This document shows, piece after piece, positions 15,061-18,059 of a stretch of 18,059 nt of DNA. Source of the stretch: DASTQL01 sp035462375 (lineage in GTDB: Bacteria > Actinomycetota > Actinomycetes > Jiangellales > Jiangellaceae); NCBI GenBank assembly GCA_035462375.1, contig DATHUJ010000131.1, positions 1-18,059 on the forward strand. Direction: 5' to 3'. Each line of letters opens with the position of its first letter. Position 1 is the first letter of the stretch. A program made the position numbers and the translations under genes. Under the pieces are notes generated by a model. That model was not told where the DNA came from, made no database searches, and saw only the letters and a program-made list of their open reading frames with translations.

Positions 15061-15133
15061 AGCCGGCGAGGGGACTCGAACCCCTAACCACCTGTTTACA
15101 AGACAGGTGCGCTGCCAGTTGCGCCACGCCGGC
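15061..15133 (-). tRNA. tRNA-Thr (anticodon TGT)
   Basis: The reverse complement folds as a complete cloverleaf: acceptor GCCGGCG/CGCCGGC, D-stem GCGC/GCGC, and anticodon stem CCTGT/ACAGG around loop CTTGTAA (anticodon TGT). A 5-base variable loop, and T-stem AGGGG/CCCCT with TTCGAGT, complete it. Length is 73 bases including discriminator T; the CCA is not encoded. Confidence 0.97.
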
Positions 15134-15234
15134 GACGCGGACGACCGGCCGGTGAGGGCTCGGGCCGGCGCGCGTCCGGCCAGGGTAGCCATCACCCCGC
15201 GGCGCCGAGCCGCCCCTCCCGTACGGATCACGAA

Positions 15235-15261
15235 GGCCTCCCCGTGCAACACGGGGAGGCC
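15235..15261 (-). terminator. Strong intrinsic hairpin downstream of the 62-aa gene
   Basis: GGCCTCCCCGTG (15235-15246) and CACGGGGAGGCC (15250-15261) form a perfect 12-bp stem with a CAA loop. It lies between the minus-strand 62-aa gene and the tRNA promoter region. On the minus strand it is followed by TTCGTGATC, with little U-tract. It would insulate the tRNA from upstream transcription. Confidence 0.7.
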
Positions 15262-15397
15262 CTCATGATCATATGAACGTCGGTCGGCAGGTGGCGGCTC
15301 GTCCTGGGACTCCGGCGGGTCTCGCCGGTGCCCAGGGGCTGGCCTTGTGCCGGGATCGTCCGGCGTCGGCCGACCGGGTGGGCGATGGGGCGGAGGG

Positions 15398-15586
15398 TCA
15401 GGCGGCTGCGGGGGTGACGGTGACGACCGGCCGCTTCCACCGGGTCCACCAGCGGGCCTGGCCCGAACGGCGGGCGGCAGCCTGCATAGCGGCGACGTGC
15501 TCGCGGTTGCGGGCGTCGCCGGCGGTCGCAACGAGCGGGGCGATCCGGCCACCCGTCAGAGCCAGGTACGCGGCGTAGGTGTCCAT
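15398..15586 (-). CDS. Small hypothetical protein, 62 aa
   Basis: The product is MDTYAAYLALTGGRIAPLVA followed by an Ala/Arg-rich helix-prone stretch, a RWWTRWKRP aromatic-basic patch (about 45-53) and a VVTVTPAAA tail. GAGGAG lies 4 bases before ATG 15586, and a strong hairpin follows 137 bp after the stop, so it looks like a genuine single-gene unit. No signal peptide or clear membrane segment is seen; the basic aromatic patch might touch membranes or nucleic acid. I do not recognise a family. Confidence 0.65.
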   Translation of the reverse strand: MDTYAAYLALTGGRIAPLVATAGDARNREHVAAMQAAARRSGQARWWTRWKRPVVTVTPAAA

Positions 15587-15643
15587 CGTGGTCTCCTCAG
15601 GTCGGTCGTGCTTCGTTGACCTGAAGACTGCTCGGCCCCAGCG

Positions 15644-15660
15644 GCTACGACATCAGTAGC
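15644..15660 (-). promoter_or_regulatory. Inverted repeat upstream of the 62-aa gene
   Basis: GCTAC-GACATCA-GTAGC (15644-15660) has 5-bp arms around a 7-base spacer, 58 bp upstream of ATG 15586. It could be an operator for the small gene; no -10/-35 pair is convincing. Confidence 0.3.
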
Positions 15661-15695
15661 GGTTACCCACTCAACGGGCGCCGCCCGCCCACTTC

Positions 15696-16133
15696 TTAGC
15701 TGGAGCCGCTGCTGATGTAGCGCTCCAGCGACTCGCGCTCGGTCTCGAGCTCGCCGATCCGCATCTTGACCACGTCACCGATCGACACAATTCCGGACAA
15801 GCGGCCCTCGACAACCACCGGGACGTGGCGGAACCGGCCCTCGGTCATCGTGCGCATGAGGTCGTCCACGCTCGTGTCCGGGGTACACGTCCGAACGTCG
15901 GCGGTCATGATGTCCGCGACCCGCTCGGACAGCACCGCCGCACCTCGGGCAGCGATCGCGCGCACGACGTCGCGCTCGGAGACGATCCCGTCGACCCTCG
16001 CTCCGTCGGTCGACACCACGGTCGCCCCGATGCGGTGCTCGGCGAGCAACGCGAGCAGGTCACGGACGGTGATGTCGGGTACCACGGTGACGACGGTGTC
16101 ACCCTTGCCACGGAGCACGTCGGCGATGCGCAT
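15696..16133 (-). CDS. Tandem CBS-domain protein
   Basis: This 145-residue soluble protein is two CBS motifs, at about residues 8-64 and 73-130. The first contains the strand-loop VRDLLALLAEHRIGATVVST then GIVSERDVVRAIA. The second contains SVDDLMRTMTEGRFRHVPVV then GIVSIGDVVKMRI. The GI(V)S-x-x-D pattern in both suggests adenosine-nucleotide binding, the usual role of paired CBS domains as energy sensors. A short acidic helix ends the protein. GGAGGG precedes ATG 16133 by about 4 bases, and the stop is TAA, unlike the TGA used by most neighbours. It lacks a fused enzyme domain, so any partner is unknown. Confidence 0.93.
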   Translation of the reverse strand: MRIADVLRGKGDTVVTVVPDITVRDLLALLAEHRIGATVVSTDGARVDGIVSERDVVRAIAARGAAVLSERVADIMTADVRTCTPDTSVDDLMRTMTEGRFRHVPVVVEGRLSGIVSIGDVVKMRIGELETERESLERYISSGSS

Positions 16134-16199
16134 CGGCCCTCCCTCGGGCGGGTCTGCTTCCCCCGAACCTATGAGACGCGGACCCTCCGAGGGAAGGGA

Positions 16200-16391
16200 T
16201 CACCCTGACGGCGCCCGGCCATCTCCCCCCGCCGGATCCTGCAGGGCCTCCGCGAGGTCCTCCCCCGCCTCCAACGAGTCCAGGATCGCCGACTGCGCCT
16301 GTTCCACGAGGTCGCGCAGCCCGTCCACCCCGAACCGGTCGCGCACCTCGGCGACCGCCTCCACCACCCGCCGGTCGGCTTGTCGTTCCAT
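16200..16391 (-). CDS. Small hypothetical protein, 63 aa
   Basis: From ATG 16391 the product is MERQADRRVVEAVAEVRDRF followed by a second amphipathic helix (GVDGLRDLVEQAQSAILDSL) and an acidic, Gly/Pro-rich tail. It is strongly helical and charge-patterned like a small coiled-coil or adaptor. The ribosome site is weak (GGGAAG about 10 bases upstream). It lies 65 bp downstream of the LacI-type gene and 66 bp upstream of the CBS gene, all on the minus strand. I do not recognise a family; coding potential is moderate. Confidence 0.5.
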   Translation of the reverse strand: MERQADRRVVEAVAEVRDRFGVDGLRDLVEQAQSAILDSLEAGEDLAEALQDPAGGDGRAPSG

Positions 16392-16456
16392 GATCGGCAC
16401 GCTTCCCGTCCTCGACGGCGTGCACACCCGCGTACGGCCTCGCAGCCCACCCACCG

Positions 16457-17506
16457 TCAGCGGCGCGCAGGAACCCCCGCCGGCACCGGCGTCGGCGCCG
16501 CCGCTGTACTCCCGCGCACCACGAGCTCGGGGCGGAAGACGTACTCCGTCGAGGGCACCGGCCGCCCGGCAATAGCGTCGAGCAGCGCCCCGACGGCCGC
16601 GGTTCCCATCGCCTGGACCGGCTGGCGCACCGTGGTCAGCGGCGGGTCGGTGAAGGCGATCAGCGGCGAGTCGTCGTAGCCCACGACCGAGACGCTCAGC
16701 GGCACCCCGCCGGGTGACTGCTGTCGGACGGCCCGGATCGCCCCGAGCGCCATCAGGTCCGAGCCGCAGACGATGCCGGTGGCCCCGCGGGCCAGCAGGC
16801 TGGTCGCCGTCGCGTGCCCACCCTCTACCGAGAAGAGGGAGTGCTCGACCCAGCCGGCGGCCTCTGCGCGGCTGACGTCCAGCATCGTCGACAGCGCCGC
16901 AGCGAAGCCCTCGGCCTTGCGCTGGGACGGCACGAAGCGGTGCGGTCCGACCGCGAGGCCGATCCGCCGGTGCCCCAGCTGGACCAGGTGACCGACCGCC
17001 AGGGTCATCGCCTCGCGGTCGTCGGTGGAGATGAACGGCGCGTCGATCCCCGGCGTGTAGCCGTTGACGAGCACCAGCGGCAGTCGCCGCTCGACCAGCC
17101 GCCGGTAGCGGTCGGGGTCCGCCGTGGTGTCGGCGTGCAGGCCTGAGACGAAGACGATCCCCGCGACGCCCTGGTCGAGCAGTGTCTCGACGTACTCGTC
17201 CTCGCTCACCCCGCCGGGGGTCTGGGTGCACAGCACCGGTGTGTAGCCGTGCTGGGCCAGCGCCGACTCGATCACCTGCGCGAACGCCGGGAACACCGGG
17301 TTCTCCAGCTCGGGCACGATCAGCCCGATCAGACCCGCGCTCCGCTGCTTGAGCCGCGCCGGCCGCTCGTAACCGAGTACGTCGAGCGCGGTCAGCACCG
17401 CCTGGCGGGTGCCCTGGCTGACTCCCGGCTTGGCGTTGAGCACGCGGCTCACCGTTGCCTCGCTCACGCCGGCGTGGGCGGCGACGTCGGCGAGCCGAGC
17501 TCTCAT
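16457..17506 (-). CDS. LacI-family transcriptional repressor
   Basis: This 349-residue DNA-binding regulator probably senses a sugar. The N-terminal helix-turn-helix is MRARLADVAAHAGVSEATVS followed by RVLN (1-24), with the hinge near residues 48-56. The periplasmic-binding-protein-like domain starts at GLIGLIVPELENPVFP, and YDDSPLIAFTDPPLTTVRQP is the typical late motif of the family. ATG 17506 is chosen because the HTH starts exactly there; the frame is open far upstream but not protein-like. No ribosome site is present, and TAGATT sits 7 bases upstream, so the transcript is probably leaderless. It diverges from an MsiK/UgpC-type ATPase gene. It may control itself and that gene, but the ligand is unknown. 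Confidence 0.95.
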   Translation of the reverse strand: MRARLADVAAHAGVSEATVSRVLNAKPGVSQGTRQAVLTALDVLGYERPARLKQRSAGLIGLIVPELENPVFPAFAQVIESALAQHGYTPVLCTQTPGGVSEDEYVETLLDQGVAGIVFVSGLHADTTADPDRYRRLVERRLPLVLVNGYTPGIDAPFISTDDREAMTLAVGHLVQLGHRRIGLAVGPHRFVPSQRKAEGFAAALSTMLDVSRAEAAGWVEHSLFSVEGGHATATSLLARGATGIVCGSDLMALGAIRAVRQQSPGGVPLSVSVVGYDDSPLIAFTDPPLTTVRQPVQAMGTAAVGALLDAIAGRPVPSTEYVFRPELVVRGSTAAAPTPVPAGVPARR

Positions 17507-17513
17507 GGCGGGC

Positions 17514-17519
17514 AATCTA
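17514..17519 (-). promoter_or_regulatory. -10 box of a leaderless LacI-gene transcript
   Basis: TAGATT (reading 17519 to 17514 on the minus strand) fits TANNNT, and a 7-base gap separates it from ATG 17506. This is the spacing expected when transcription starts at the A of ATG. No good -35 is seen. Confidence 0.5.
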
Positions 17520-17560
17520 ACCGACCGTGGGGTGCCTGGTGCGCGCTGCTTCCACGCGTC

Positions 17561-17574
17561 TGCAACCGTTTTCC
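17561..17574. promoter_or_regulatory. LacI-operator-like site in the divergent intergenic region
   Basis: TGCAACCGTTTTCC resembles the imperfect palindromes bound by LacI-family proteins (left half TGCAACCG, right half degenerate). It lies 54 bp before the repressor start and 110 bp before the ABC gene. A perfect CCGTACGG palindrome (17573-17580) overlaps its right end. Confidence 0.4.
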
Positions 17575-17590
17575 GTACGGGAGCACGGAC

Positions 17591-17620
17591 GTGACACGGA
17601 TCACGGCGGTACGGCAGAAT
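17591..17620 (+). promoter_or_regulatory. Candidate promoter for the ABC ATPase gene
   Basis: GTGACA (17591-17596; 5/6 to TTGACA) and CAGAAT (17615-17620; 4/6 to TATAAT) are separated by 18 bp. This predicts a leader of roughly 58 bases before ATG 17685. Confidence 0.4.
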
Positions 17621-17684
17621 CGCGCTCGACCCTCTCCACTCGGATCGTCCGGCACGTACCTGCCGGTGGAAGGAACGGTGCAGC

Positions 17685-18059
<375 letters not shown>

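Noticed and set aside
15061..15133. tRNA-Thr as an occupied phage/ICE attachment site
   Set aside because: No integrase and no second copy of the tRNA 3' end were seen in the window; only the orphan DUF6519 gene hints at mobility.
15312..15330. Small hairpin CCGGCG-GGTCT-CGCCGG downstream of the 62-aa gene
   Set aside because: A 6-bp GC stem is expected by chance at this composition, and the stronger 12-bp hairpin at 15235 explains termination better.

Overview
The window is high-GC DNA with actinobacterial codon use: nearly all third positions are G or C, several starts are GTG, and some starts look leaderless. Gene content (PFOR with a GltD-like partner, paired CrcB subunits, GH65 phosphorylase, DesA3-type desaturase with its own reductase, CBS protein, LacI regulator beside an MsiK/UgpC-type ATPase) fits an aerobic, stress-tolerant actinobacterium. 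The genus cannot be fixed from the sequence alone.

Layout. (1) 1-4001, minus: a pyruvate:ferredoxin oxidoreductase (nifJ, running off the left edge) is translationally coupled to a GltD-like FAD/NADPH/[4Fe-4S] oxidoreductase. Together they form a likely pyruvate/ferredoxin/NADPH electron module. (2) 4188-5475, plus: crcB, a DUF190 gene and a second crcB, joined by two ATGA overlaps, form a probable fluoride-export operon. (3) About 5533-5677, plus: a frameshifted fragment resembling an APC-type amino-acid permease. (4) 5672-9006: a GT4 glycosyltransferase (minus) and a GH65 glycoside phosphorylase (plus) are divergent and probably serve carbohydrate storage or stress metabolism. (5) 9058-11472, plus: a striking 15-bp-period operator array precedes a ferredoxin reductase and a membrane fatty-acid desaturase, which form a two-gene desaturation operon. 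(6) 11564-12772, minus: a voltage-sensor channel-like protein lacking a potassium selectivity filter is followed by a DUF421 membrane protein. (7) 12897-13530, plus: a badly decayed FAD-linked oxidase pseudogene with many frameshifts and a large internal deletion. (8) 13595-15133, minus: an orphan DUF6519-type (contractile-injection/phage-tail-like) protein downstream of tRNA-Thr(TGT). (9) 15235-16391, minus: a strong hairpin, a 62-aa protein, a two-CBS protein and a 63-aa protein. (10) 16457-18059: a LacI-family repressor diverges from an MsiK/UgpC-type sugar ABC ATPase that runs off the right edge.

The most notable points are the triple-repeat operator overlapping the start codon of the desaturase operon, and a related palindrome at the start of the PFOR module. 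The filterless channel/DUF421 pair, two degraded genes near operon boundaries, and the isolated DUF6519 gene beside a tRNA follow. Long open frames lie antisense to several real genes; they are GC-driven shadows and are not annotated.
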